Origin: CAYTWW01 sp043801855
Lineage (GTDB): Archaea > Nanobdellota > Nanobdellia > Woesearchaeales > GW2011-AR15
DNA length: 64,000 bases
Direction of reading: 5' to 3'
NCBI GenBank assembly: GCA_043801855.1
Contig: JAZDLQ010000017.1
Coordinates: forward strand, 101,100-165,099
Shown here one piece after another: positions 45,069 to 53,338 of the stretch (position 1 is its first letter; each line of letters begins with the position of its first letter). The notes beneath the pieces were generated by a model that worked only from the letters and a program-made list of their open reading frames with translations, ran no database searches and had not been told where the DNA came from. The translations under genes and the position numbers were made by a program.

Positions 45069-45825
45069 TCAGGTTTTAGCTATTCTTTCTCTTACAACCA
45101 ACACCAGCAGAATCAGAATTATTATTGCAGCGGCGATAATTACGTAATAAAAATTATGATCAAATATATAGCTGAAAAGACTGATATTTTCGAATATTCT
45201 TTTTTTTGACACTATTGTTTTATATTTTGTTATTTGCTTTTGCTCTGTTAAGTTGGAATATATTTTTTTTTCAATGCATTGTTCGTACTCAGGCGCAGAG
45301 ATTGTGGCAAGAGCCCAATAAGTTGCGCTTCTATTTTTCTTGTCAGTCTGGGCAGATATTATTTTTGATTCTCCTGGGCCAAACACTTCTCCAATAAATT
45401 TAGATTCCATATCAGCCATTTCCCTTGACAATTCATCTTTAAAATCATCGTACTCCCTGCCGTAATATCTCTCGTGTGGGTGTGTTTCATTATTGAAAAA
45501 ATAGAACTTGAAGTTAAATACGCCATACCTGTTTTCCTGGTTCTGTATATATATTCTTGGCGTTGAATACCTTCCATCATTTGAAATTGCCCTCCATTCA
45601 CGAAAATAATCAAATGTCTTATTCTGGCAGATGACAACATCTTTCTCAAAAGTTGTTGTTACGTTCTCAATGCTTGTATAAGGGATTTCTTCAACAACAG
45701 TTTTATCAGTTGGCAATTTTAAGTATATATTTTGCAGCAGAAATATAAAAAAAATTATAAATATAGCGAATAGAAGCAGGACAAGGGCCCGTGTTTTTTT
45801 TTTTTTGCTCTTTGTATTTTTTCAT
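45069..45825 (-). CDS. Bitopic membrane protein interrupted by a frameshift in an A13 run
   Basis: The uninterrupted frame (45716 down) starts with TTG inside a protein-like sequence and lacks an N-terminal anchor. Upstream in the same frame lies a hydrophobic stretch LLLFAIFIIFFIFLLQ, and an ATG at 45825 followed by MKKYKEQKK reaches it only if the 13-A run (45794-45806 on the plus strand, as T) is read as 12 or 15. A TATA box (TATTTATATT, 45841-45850) lies about 20 bases before that ATG, supporting it. The restored protein has an N-terminal membrane helix, an extracellular domain of about 180 residues and a C-terminal helix near the last 25 residues. Family unknown. Sequencing error, true mutation or slippage are all possible. 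Confidence 0.65.
45794..45806 (-). other. Homopolymer A13 run breaking a reading frame
   Basis: Thirteen consecutive T on the plus strand (A13 in the gene at 45069-45825). Twelve or fifteen bases would join ATG 45825 to the long downstream frame. Such runs are typical both of sequencing indels and of programmed transcriptional slippage. Confidence 0.7.
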
Positions 45826-45895
45826 TTAACGCTAATAACTAATATAAATAGGCTAAAAGAGCAGCAGAGATATTATATTTATTATTATTTTTTCT

Positions 45896-46459
45896 CTACC
45901 ACTTAACCCCATAATTCATTATAGGGACATTATTAAGGTAAGTGTTTTGCGTTTTTGCACCGTTAAGTATCTTTAAGAAATTCTCGTAATCGTTTACTCC
46001 TACAAAATAGATCTGGTCTTTTGTGGTTTCTAATATCAGCATGTTTGAATATAATGCTGATGCAAAAAATAAAGTGTAGGATAGGTCTTTTTTAATCCTT
46101 TTCCACCTCATGTAGCTTTTTGGGTTCCATGAGCTAAGGATATTTATCCTTTTTATGTTATGCCAGCCAAACATCTCATAATGCTTGCCTGTTTCAGGAG
46201 CCCACTTAATGACTATCCCGTTCTGGTTAAAGTAAAGCCATCTGTTTCTCTCATTAAGGAGCTGCATTAACAAAAATAAAAAAAGGGTTAAGTTAATAGT
46301 GTAAAATCCTGTGATATAATATTTTACCACGTTGAATCTCCAAAAAGCCAGCGGTATGAGGGGCGTTAAAACCAAGAGAAACATAGTTGAAGTTATTATA
46401 AACGTATTAATAAAAGAAAGGCCGCAATCTTTCCAAAGGACTTTTTGGCTCTCCATCAT
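45896..46459 (-). CDS. Membrane protein with two N-terminal helices and a possible PH-like domain
   Basis: 187 residues. Two hydrophobic helices lie between residues 15 and 70 (a FLLVLTPLIPLAF helix and an INLTLFLFLLMQLL helix), followed by a soluble beta-rich part of about 115 residues with NQNGIVIKW and FGWHNIKRINIL strands. This layout resembles bacterial/archaeal PH-domain (bPH2-like) membrane proteins, but I am not certain of the family. Start codon is one of two adjacent ATGs. It lies on its own between two surface-protein groups. Confidence 0.7.
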   Translation of the reverse strand: MMESQKVLWKDCGLSFINTFIITSTMFLLVLTPLIPLAFWRFNVVKYYITGFYTINLTLFLFLLMQLLNERNRWLYFNQNGIVIKWAPETGKHYEMFGWHNIKRINILSSWNPKSYMRWKRIKKDLSYTLFFASALYSNMLILETTKDQIYFVGVNDYENFLKILNGAKTQNTYLNNVPIMNYGVKW

Positions 46460-46525
46460 TAATTTTATAGGGCTTCTCTTTATATAATTTACTCTCTATT
46501 ACACAGCAAAAGGCAATTACAAAAA

Positions 46526-46535
46526 TATTTAAATA
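46526..46535 (+). promoter_or_regulatory. TATA box for the gene at 46567
   Basis: TATTTAAATA lies 31-41 bases before the ATG at 46567, and GAGGGG is the probable ribosome-binding site just upstream of the start. Confidence 0.5.
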
Positions 46536-46566
46536 CTTCCTTTTTATAGTTCATATTGAGGGGACA

Positions 46567-47691
46567 ATGGGACTGTTAAAAAATGTATACCTGGATTTTG
46601 GCTTTTTAAATCCTCTTAATCTTGTAAAAAAAAAGAAGAAGAGTACTGTTGAAAATGAGAATGTTGTACCAGTAGGCTTGTATTCAAGCAGCATTTCTCC
46701 TGGCAATAGTTATCTTAATAACTCAATTTCTGAAGCTTCAGGAGAGGCAATAGGCGGCTCGGGCAGCATAGGATACAATTTGCCAAATATTCCAAAAAAG
46801 CTTGTTGAGAAAAGTGAGTCAATTTCTCCTCCTGCAAAGATTCCAAGAGAGCTTCCTAAGCTTTCTTACGGCAATACTAAAAAAAGCATAATTATTGAAA
46901 AAAATATTGCTAAGCCTGATTCTTTATCTTCAATAAGCTCTACAGAGATACCTGGCGCTCCTATTGCGGATGCAAATTTTTCTATTAGCGAAACAAGCAA
47001 GCAAAGCTCAATAACACAGGAAACGCAGGGCATAATTGAAAAACAGCCTGAAAAAAAATTTAACATACAGCCGTCCGTCGCAACTGACAGTTTTTCTGCG
47101 GATATGCACAGCGACTCAACATTTTTTAACTCGCTTTTATCATCGATGGAAAAAGAAAAAGCAATACTTTACAGCAGCGGGTCGAAAGATATTTTGATGA
47201 AAGATGTTTTTTCTGAAGTAAAGGCATTTTGGGGCAATAAGCATTATTCATACAAGCAGGAAATTGCAGCCAAAATTGCAGAAGATGAGCTTTCTTCAAG
47301 GATAAGAGAGCTGCACGATCTTGAGCTTGATTGGCAAAAAAGCCAGCTTATGCACGAGCGGCTTAAGGATGATGTTCATAAAAAGGAAATTGCAATAAAT
47401 GCAAAAATCGCCCAGCTTAAATGCCTTTTTTTCAAGTATCACAGTGAGACGAATGTGGCTCCGCAGTTCTTCTTTATTTTAAGCAATGGCAGTAAAATTA
47501 GAAATCTTCTCGAGTTAAAAAATATGCTTCATCATCTGCCTGATGATATATTTAGATATCATGTCAATAACAAAAAAAACGACTTCTCGTCTTGGATTAA
47601 CGATGTGATTGGCCTTGATGAGCTTGCGTCTGAGCTTCGATATGCACGTGAAAAAGAAACCTTTATAAAAATTATTGACTCTTATTTTTAA
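46567..47691 (+). CDS. Cytosolic protein with disordered N-terminus and C-terminal DUF5752-like domain
   Basis: 374 residues with no signal peptide or membrane helix. Residues 1-190 are rich in Ser, Pro and Lys and look disordered. A helical coiled-coil segment (about 195-290) leads to a C-terminal DUF5752-like domain (about 298-374) with the core FRYHVNNKKNDFSSW. This is the same domain seen three times in the KaiC fusion and at the ends of two other proteins here. Suggested role: cytosolic adaptor or scaffold. Confidence 0.78.
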   Translation: MGLLKNVYLDFGFLNPLNLVKKKKKSTVENENVVPVGLYSSSISPGNSYLNNSISEASGEAIGGSGSIGYNLPNIPKKLVEKSESISPPAKIPRELPKLSYGNTKKSIIIEKNIAKPDSLSSISSTEIPGAPIADANFSISETSKQSSITQETQGIIEKQPEKKFNIQPSVATDSFSADMHSDSTFFNSLLSSMEKEKAILYSSGSKDILMKDVFSEVKAFWGNKHYSYKQEIAAKIAEDELSSRIRELHDLELDWQKSQLMHERLKDDVHKKEIAINAKIAQLKCLFFKYHSETNVAPQFFFILSNGSKIRNLLELKNMLHHLPDDIFRYHVNNKKNDFSSWINDVIGLDELASELRYAREKETFIKIIDSYF

Positions 47692-48061
47692 CATACATGA
47701 AATCTTTACAATTTTATTTATAAATATATTTTTTTTGTATTATAATTCGGTTATTTTTATGTTATTTTTTTAAAATTAATCTAAATTATTCTTATTTTAA
47801 TTTAATACATCTTTTTTATTCTTATTTTCTTATTTTAGGTTTAAATAATATCTTTATTTTTTCAATCTAATCGATACATTTATATATAACTTAGTATACA
47901 TATATGTATACCAAGATACAATATATAAAATATTGTATATTAAAATACAAAAAAAGATATTTTGTATATTAACATACGAAACAAGCAAGTAAGTTAGGGA
48001 AAAGTGAATTAATTTCCAAATAAATAAGCAAATTACGCAAGTGCGCGAGGTAGATGAAAGA
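47692..48061 (+). promoter_or_regulatory. Long AT-rich leader with operator array before a surface-protein gene
   Basis: No gene is visible in this stretch. 47692-47870 is low-complexity AT-rich sequence. A TATA box lies in 47871-47886 (TCGATACATTTATATA, identical to the MCP promoter). Downstream are GTATACATATATGTATAC (47894-47911, perfect palindrome), ATACAATAT/ATATTGTAT (47916-47924/47930-47938), and ATACAAAA/TTTTGTAT (47945-47952/47960-47967). The unit TTGTATATTAAAATACAAA (47933-47951) recurs as TTGTATATTAACATACGAA (47962-47980) with a 29-base period. The leader to the first ATG is unusually long for this genome. Confidence 0.65.
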
Positions 48062-48268
48062 ATGTCAAGCTCTGCTGACTGGGTAAAGCTGGTTTTCAAT
48101 GAAACACCAGCAAAAGCAATTGTAAAGCAGGGATTCCTCTTTGATGAGGGTGATTTCTATCGTGTTGTCGGAGATTCTTCTGAAACACTTGTTCGCAAAA
48201 TGACTGTCATTAGCATTACTAAAAAAAAAGCAAATAATGATACTATAAGAGGTGAAAAAAATGAATAA
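48062..48268 (+). CDS. Small hypothetical protein in the leader of the surface gene
   Basis: 68 residues from the ATG at 48062, preceded by GAGGT about 10 bases upstream; an in-frame GTG at 48041 is less likely. The sequence (WVKLVFNETPAK...FLFDEGDFYRVVGD...VRKMTVISITKKK) looks like a small beta-rich cytosolic protein and has no close family I can name. Its last bases overlap the start of the next gene by 8 bases, so the two are coupled; it may regulate or chaperone the secreted protein. Confidence 0.55.
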   Translation: MSSSADWVKLVFNETPAKAIVKQGFLFDEGDFYRVVGDSSETLVRKMTVISITKKKANNDTIRGEKNE

Positions 48269-49040
48269 GATGTACAAAACACTATTTTTAGCACTTATTT
48301 GTGCTATTGCTGCATTAAATGTTGTTTATGCAGCAGACGATGATATTCCAACACCATTGGAATCACTGATAGTAACAGAAAATGAAAGAATGAACATGAC
48401 GCAATTTACTGCGGCAACTGAAACTGCAGAAGCTGGAAACGTGACACGCCTATCGCTTTATTCGCGATCACAGACCAAGCACTGGCAGGGCTATTATGGC
48501 GAGATAACAGGTACAATCACACTTGATGATGCTCAGAACTGGACAATGTATGATTGGAACAACCAGGAACCAAAAGGCGAGATATATGCAACTTGCAACA
48601 CATCTGGAATAACTCCTGACTGGGCAACAGTTGAATGCTTTGATTTTGAAACAAACCTTCGCCAATGGGAAATATTTTACAATATGACAACAGATGGTAG
48701 AGATAATATAAATAACACTTTTAATATGACTGACCACCCAAGCTTTGGTGTCGGAAGATATACTATTGCTGAAGATGCATGCCAATCAACATTTACTTAT
48801 GTGAATGATTCATGGCAGGAGCAGGAATTCAGGGAAGTTTTGCTTCAGGCAGATGGAAACGAGCTTATCTATATGACAATAATCGAGCAGAATGACTGGA
48901 ACAACGATACAGATCCAAATGGATTTGATAACGCTGCGCATGATTTCCAGCTGATTGTTGCTGAAGACGGCTCAAGCTATGATGAAGGTGAAGTCAACCA
49001 GAATCCTACTGTATATTATTTTTATGTGGATCTGGAATAA
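48261..49040 (+). CDS. Secreted surface protein, paralogue A
   Basis: 259 residues from the ATG at 48261 (GAGGTG upstream). Signal peptide LFLALICAIAALNVVYA, then a single secreted domain with no membrane anchor. It belongs to a three-member family in this window (also 49246 and 56420) sharing W-(Q/K)-x-Y-x-G-x-(I/V)-T-G-x-(I/L)-x-L-D, a D-x-I-N-x-T-F block, VG near the middle, two or more conserved Cys and a C-terminal YYFYV(D/E) strand. N-glycosylation sequons are common. Preceded by an operator-rich leader, so expression is probably regulated. Confidence 0.82.
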   Translation: MNKMYKTLFLALICAIAALNVVYAADDDIPTPLESLIVTENERMNMTQFTAATETAEAGNVTRLSLYSRSQTKHWQGYYGEITGTITLDDAQNWTMYDWNNQEPKGEIYATCNTSGITPDWATVECFDFETNLRQWEIFYNMTTDGRDNINNTFNMTDHPSFGVGRYTIAEDACQSTFTYVNDSWQEQEFREVLLQADGNELIYMTIIEQNDWNNDTDPNGFDNAAHDFQLIVAEDGSSYDEGEVNQNPTVYYFYVDLE

Positions 49041-49057
49041 ACAAGCTTTATTCATTG

Positions 49058-49075
49058 CCGAAGAAATATCTTCGG
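49058..49075 (+). terminator. Hairpin after paralogue A
   Basis: CCGAAGAAATATCTTCGG forms a 7-base-pair stem with a 4-base loop and is followed by TTTT. It lies 18 bases after the stop codon and probably stabilises or ends the transcript. The rest of 49041-49245 is AT-rich with no gene seen. Confidence 0.5.
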
Positions 49076-49245
49076 TTTTCACCTCTTTTATTTTCCTAAA
49101 AAAGGAAAAAACAGTATAAAAAAATAACAAAAAAACCAAAGACAATCATAATCCTAAAAACAAATAATCCTGATAATCACAATTAGCGTTACAAACAATA
49201 ACATAATCCAAAAACAATTCAAACAAAACATTTGAGAAAAAACAA

Positions 49246-49995
49246 ATGAAACTTGCACCAACAAAAATAAACATGTATGCCATTCTTGCAATGGTTGTCT
49301 GCTTCGCTGCAATAATTAGCGCAGTTATGGCAGTTGAGCCTGAAGGTGCATCCATTACCTATATTTCAAATTCAACAAAAAACGCTACAGCACCAAGCTC
49401 AAGAAATGACAGCAAAGGAACAATAACTACTCTAACTTTGTCTGCAATCCAGCAAAATTACAAATGGAAAGCCTATGTCGGAAATGTAACAGGTACTCTT
49501 GTTTTGCAGGATTCATCGTCATATAGCATTTATGAATGGACAGCGCTTTCTAATCCATCTGGTATGATTTACATTACTAGGGACAATTCGATAACCTGGC
49601 CTCAGGTAAAATGTGCCAATCAGACAACAATAGCACTCGAACAAGAAAATTTAAACCATTCTGTAACTGCATCAGACAATATTAATCACACTTTTTCATA
49701 TACAGCCCATCAGTCTTTTTATGTAGGAGACGTACACATTGATAATAGCACTTGCAAAAGTGTTGCCACATGGATAAATAACTCACTTCAATCTGTTAAT
49801 GAAGATTCAAATTTCCAGGAAATACTGCTGCAGGATGACAGTAATTTAGTCTATGCAGCAGTAGTTGAGCAGAATTCATTCAGCTATAGGAATGACAACT
49901 CTACTTATGATTTCCAGGCACTAGTTGCAGACAGCGCATTGCCAGGCGTTACAGGCCAATCAACATATTATTTTTACATCGAGATATCAGCATAA
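49246..49995 (+). CDS. Secreted surface protein, paralogue B
   Basis: 249 residues. N-terminal hydrophobic segment (about 7-27) acts as signal peptide. The mature part aligns along its length with paralogues A and C: WKAYVGNVTGTLVL, YSIYEW, DNINHTF, HQSFYVG, conserved Cys before a WINNS block, a LLQDDSNLVYA strand and the YYFYIE terminus. No anchor. Gene order here is A, B, then a membrane-anchored protein, suggesting they assemble together. Confidence 0.82.
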   Translation: MKLAPTKINMYAILAMVVCFAAIISAVMAVEPEGASITYISNSTKNATAPSSRNDSKGTITTLTLSAIQQNYKWKAYVGNVTGTLVLQDSSSYSIYEWTALSNPSGMIYITRDNSITWPQVKCANQTTIALEQENLNHSVTASDNINHTFSYTAHQSFYVGDVHIDNSTCKSVATWINNSLQSVNEDSNFQEILLQDDSNLVYAAVVEQNSFSYRNDNSTYDFQALVADSALPGVTGQSTYYFYIEISA

Positions 49996-50005
49996 GGCAA
50001 GCAAA

Positions 50006-50950
50006 ATGAACCAGAATATTAGATTGCAAAAAAAGAACTTGCTTTCGGCAGGTCTTGCCATAGCCATATTTTCGCTTGCGCTATGGATATTGGTGCTTGA
50101 GGCGCCAACGCTTAGCCAGGGATATCTCGGAGCTGCTGTAAACCAGTCATTAAATACAACTGTAAATATAACAAACGCAGCTCCTGAAGTTAGGAGTGCA
50201 GTATTGGATTCAAGCATTTTCCTTGAAGCATATGGTGAAGTAGCAGTAAATTGTACCGCAGTTGTCTTTGACTGGGATAATGATACTTTAACAGTTAATG
50301 CATCCCTATATCTTAATGGAAGAGCCATGCCTGATGGCACCCTTGATAATAATACATTATATAAAAATACATCATGCACAAGAATGACAGAGCAGGATAG
50401 GACAATGAACTACACCTGTGCATTCCCTGTCCAGTATTATGCTGATAACTCAACAAACTGGAGATGCAATGTAACTGCTGAAGATGATGAAAGGGCATAT
50501 AACAGCAATATATCAAACGCTGGCAATATTAACGCACTTGTTGCAATATATGTTCCTGGCGTATTAAATTTTGGAGAACTAGCTGTAAATGATATTTCAG
50601 AAGATAAGCTTGCAAATATTACAAACGCCGGAAACAGAAACATAAGCATTGCAGCTGAAGGCTGGGGTGCAGTAAAAGGCGACGGCCTTGCTATGAACTG
50701 TTCATATGGAAGTATTGCAGTAGGATATGAAAGATATAACTTAACAACAGGAAGATTATGGGATACTCAGATGGTCCAGTTGACAAACCAGTCTTTATCC
50801 ATAAACGGCCTGCGGGTTTTCCATAGGTTTGCTGATACTGAAATTGCAACATCAACAAATACAACCTACTGGAAGCTTAAAATCCCTGCTCTCGCAGGCG
50901 GAATATGCACTGGTAAAATCCTATTTACTGCTTCAGACAGCGGCTCATAA
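50006..50950 (+). CDS. Membrane-anchored glycosylation-rich surface protein
   Basis: 314 residues from the ATG at 50006, which follows the paralogue B stop by about 10 bases; the longer frame from 49925 runs back through the end of that gene and is rejected. One N-terminal hydrophobic helix (about 13-33, LLSAGLAIAIFSLALWILVL) acts as signal anchor. The rest is extracellular beta-rich sequence with a dozen N-x-S/T sequons and a LNFGELAVND-type block seen in archaeal surface proteins. Family unknown. Confidence 0.75.
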   Translation: MNQNIRLQKKNLLSAGLAIAIFSLALWILVLEAPTLSQGYLGAAVNQSLNTTVNITNAAPEVRSAVLDSSIFLEAYGEVAVNCTAVVFDWDNDTLTVNASLYLNGRAMPDGTLDNNTLYKNTSCTRMTEQDRTMNYTCAFPVQYYADNSTNWRCNVTAEDDERAYNSNISNAGNINALVAIYVPGVLNFGELAVNDISEDKLANITNAGNRNISIAAEGWGAVKGDGLAMNCSYGSIAVGYERYNLTTGRLWDTQMVQLTNQSLSINGLRVFHRFADTEIATSTNTTYWKLKIPALAGGICTGKILFTASDSGS

Positions 50951-51047
50951 GGCTAATCTTGTTGCATATCTTATAGAGATGTTTGCAAAAAACCATGTAA
51001 ACCTATAAAAAAGATTATAAGCTTTTTCTTTTTCTTAAATTATATAA

Positions 51048-52793
51048 ATGAAAGATACGATTTTAAAGCATATACTTGATAAAAAGCTTGCTTGTTTTGG
51101 AAAAAATGAAGCCAAGATTGAGCTTGACAAGTCTATTCTTAAAACAAAAGAAGCAAGAGAGATATATGACAAAACATTAAGGAAAATAGGATTTTATTTT
51201 GCATTTGAAGATACTTTTAGGATTTTTTCCTTGTTTAGCCTGACAAATGATTCTTCTAAAATAATAGAGAGGCATGATTTTTTTAATAATGCGATAAAAC
51301 AAAAATTCTCAAAATCCTTCTTAAAAAAGCTAACCTTCCCAAAGCAAGAATGGCGCCCGATGTATTCTGTTGTAATTGTTACAGAAGATGAAAAATCATT
51401 TATGGAATTAAAAAAAGAATCAGTCCCAGTAATCTTGCTGCAAAGCGAGTTTGACCTTGATGGGCTTGATAATTATGACCTTATACAAGCAGTTGAAATT
51501 GATAAGTTCTATTCAGCAATAGAATCGCTTCCGCAGGCTGTATTTGTGTCAAAAGAAGAAGCATACCTTGAAAAATACTTAGTTGCGCTTTCTGGCTGGA
51601 AAAAAAATATTGCTATACTTAAGGAAAACATTAATTCTTTTGATCCAGATTCAAAAATTAAATTATCTGAAGTATTAGAATCCTTAAGTCCAATTCTTGC
51701 ATTACTGGAAGCAGGCATGGCTAAAAAACTAAGTAAGGAAGATGTTTGTATTGCAAGAGATGAAATAAATAGAAAAGTTGCAGAAAAAATTAGGCCAATG
51801 ACAATAAAAGGAGAATTTCTTTATGCGATGCTTTCAGCAAAATCAATGCCTGGTGAAATCCGTGAAATAATAATGGCAGAAATTGTGAATTCCGGCATTC
51901 CAAGAAACATATTTACAATTGGAATTCCTGTTGCAGTTGATGAGCTTGCCCTAAATGCCTTATTAAAAAGCCAGGATTCAGATAGCTTTTCTTCATTTGC
52001 AAATAAGATAAAAAAAAACTCAACTGTAATTAGAAGCATTCCGCAGATGCTTTCTGTTCTTTCATCAAGCCTATTATATTTTGATTTTATATCATCAGTA
52101 AGTAATTTTTCTACAGAAAACAATCTGGTTTTGCCGCATATAGATAAGGGAATTAAGCTAATTAATTCCAAAAGCCTGCTTATAAATGACCCTAAGCCTG
52201 TTTCATTTTTTCTTGATAATAGCATCAAATGCTCTATATTGACCGGAGCAAACAGCGGCGGAAAAACAACTCTTCTTGAGCATGCACTGCAAGTTATTAT
52301 ACTTGGCCAGATGGGCTTTCCTGTTAGCGGAAAAGTTTCTGTTGGACTATTTAGCGATATATATTATTTTGCAAAGACAAAGGGTGGTGCAAGCAAGGGA
52401 GCATTTGAAACACTGCTAACCCAGATGTCAAAAGTTAAGCCAGGCAACAATACCTTAATACTGGCTGACGAAATAGAAGCAGTCACTGAACCTGGAGTTG
52501 CCTCCATGATAATTGCATCAACTGCAGACTATTTTATAAAAAAAGGATGTTTTTTAATTATTGCAACGCATCTTGGTCATGAGATAGTGAAGTATCTGCC
52601 AGAACATGCAAGAGTTGATGGCATTGAAGCAAAGGGCCTTGATGATAATGATAACCTGATAATTGACCATTCACCTGTTCTTGGAAGGCTTGCTAATTCA
52701 ACACCAGAATTGATTATTGAAAAAATGGCAAGAAAAAATAAAGAAGAGTTTTTTTTGTATTTGAATGAGAAAGTGAAAAATAATATAGTGTAA
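51048..52793 (+). CDS. MutS-family ATPase (archaeal MutS-like)
   Basis: 581 residues. The C-terminal ABC-type ATPase shows Walker A GANSGGKTT, a GGASKGAFET signature-like segment and Walker B LILADEIEAVTEPG, followed by ATHLG, as in MutS domain V. The N-terminal mismatch-binding domain I with its Phe-x-Glu motif is absent, so this belongs with the MutS2/MutS-like group rather than canonical mismatch repair. Possible roles include DNA structure handling or recombination control. It is the only clear DNA-repair gene in the window and stands apart from its surface-protein neighbours. Confidence 0.9.
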   Translation: MKDTILKHILDKKLACFGKNEAKIELDKSILKTKEAREIYDKTLRKIGFYFAFEDTFRIFSLFSLTNDSSKIIERHDFFNNAIKQKFSKSFLKKLTFPKQEWRPMYSVVIVTEDEKSFMELKKESVPVILLQSEFDLDGLDNYDLIQAVEIDKFYSAIESLPQAVFVSKEEAYLEKYLVALSGWKKNIAILKENINSFDPDSKIKLSEVLESLSPILALLEAGMAKKLSKEDVCIARDEINRKVAEKIRPMTIKGEFLYAMLSAKSMPGEIREIIMAEIVNSGIPRNIFTIGIPVAVDELALNALLKSQDSDSFSSFANKIKKNSTVIRSIPQMLSVLSSSLLYFDFISSVSNFSTENNLVLPHIDKGIKLINSKSLLINDPKPVSFFLDNSIKCSILTGANSGGKTTLLEHALQVIILGQMGFPVSGKVSVGLFSDIYYFAKTKGGASKGAFETLLTQMSKVKPGNNTLILADEIEAVTEPGVASMIIASTADYFIKKGCFLIIATHLGHEIVKYLPEHARVDGIEAKGLDDNDNLIIDHSPVLGRLANSTPELIIEKMARKNKEEFFLYLNEKVKNNIV

Positions 52794-52896
52794 TTAATGG
52801 ATAAAAAATAAAAAACAGTGATTAGAATTATTAAGAAAAACAATCCTTCACAGTATAAAACACTACATTTATATTTCTATTAATAATTCAATAAGT

Positions 52897-53097
52897 ATGA
52901 AATTGACTGTTGTACTTGAACCTCAAGAAGAAGGAGGATATACAATATATGTTCCTTCACTGCCAGGATGCATCTCGCAAGGAGATACAAGAGAAAATGC
53001 TTTGGAAAATATTAAAGAAGCAATTGAATTGTATCTTGAAGCAGATACTAATGATTTAATTATATATACTGGAGAAAAAGCAGTTGTTTCTTTATGA
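52897..53097 (+). CDS. hicB: HicB-family antitoxin
   Basis: 66 residues with the HicB core: a VVLEPQEEGGYTIYVPSLPGC start and a GDTRENALENIKEAIELYLE helix. The usual C-terminal DNA-binding part is absent or very short, as in small HicB antitoxins. It overlaps the hicA start (ATGA). A TATA-like ACATTTATATTTC precedes it by about 30 bases. Confidence 0.9.
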   Translation: MKLTVVLEPQEEGGYTIYVPSLPGCISQGDTRENALENIKEAIELYLEADTNDLIIYTGEKAVVSL

Positions 53098-53321
53098 GCA
53101 GTCTTCCAATAGTATCAGGAATCGAAGTTATTAAGCGTCTTAAGAAAGCTGGATTTGTTGCTACCAGGCAAAAGGGATCACATGTTCGGCTCGAAAAGTC
53201 GAATAAAAACAATTCTATTAAAATTACTGTCCCATTACATCACGAGCTAAAAAAAGGAACACTTATCAGAATTATTAAGGATTCAGGTCTAACTGTTGAT
53301 GAATTCAATGAATTAAAATAA
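53094..53321 (+). CDS. hicA: HicA-family mRNA interferase toxin
   Basis: 75 residues in the double-stranded RNA-binding-like HicA fold. The conserved GSHVR segment carries the catalytic His, and the VPLHHELKKGTLIRIIKD segment is typical. Together with HicB it forms a type II toxin-antitoxin pair. Antitoxin-first order is one of the two known arrangements. Confidence 0.9.
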   Translation: MSSLPIVSGIEVIKRLKKAGFVATRQKGSHVRLEKSNKNNSIKITVPLHHELKKGTLIRIIKDSGLTVDEFNELK

Positions 53322-53338
53322 ATTAATAGTATTTCTAC

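Noticed and set aside
47692..47990. CRISPR array
   Set aside because: The repeats are short, AT-rich, imperfect and palindromic, with no uniform spacers and no cas genes in the window.
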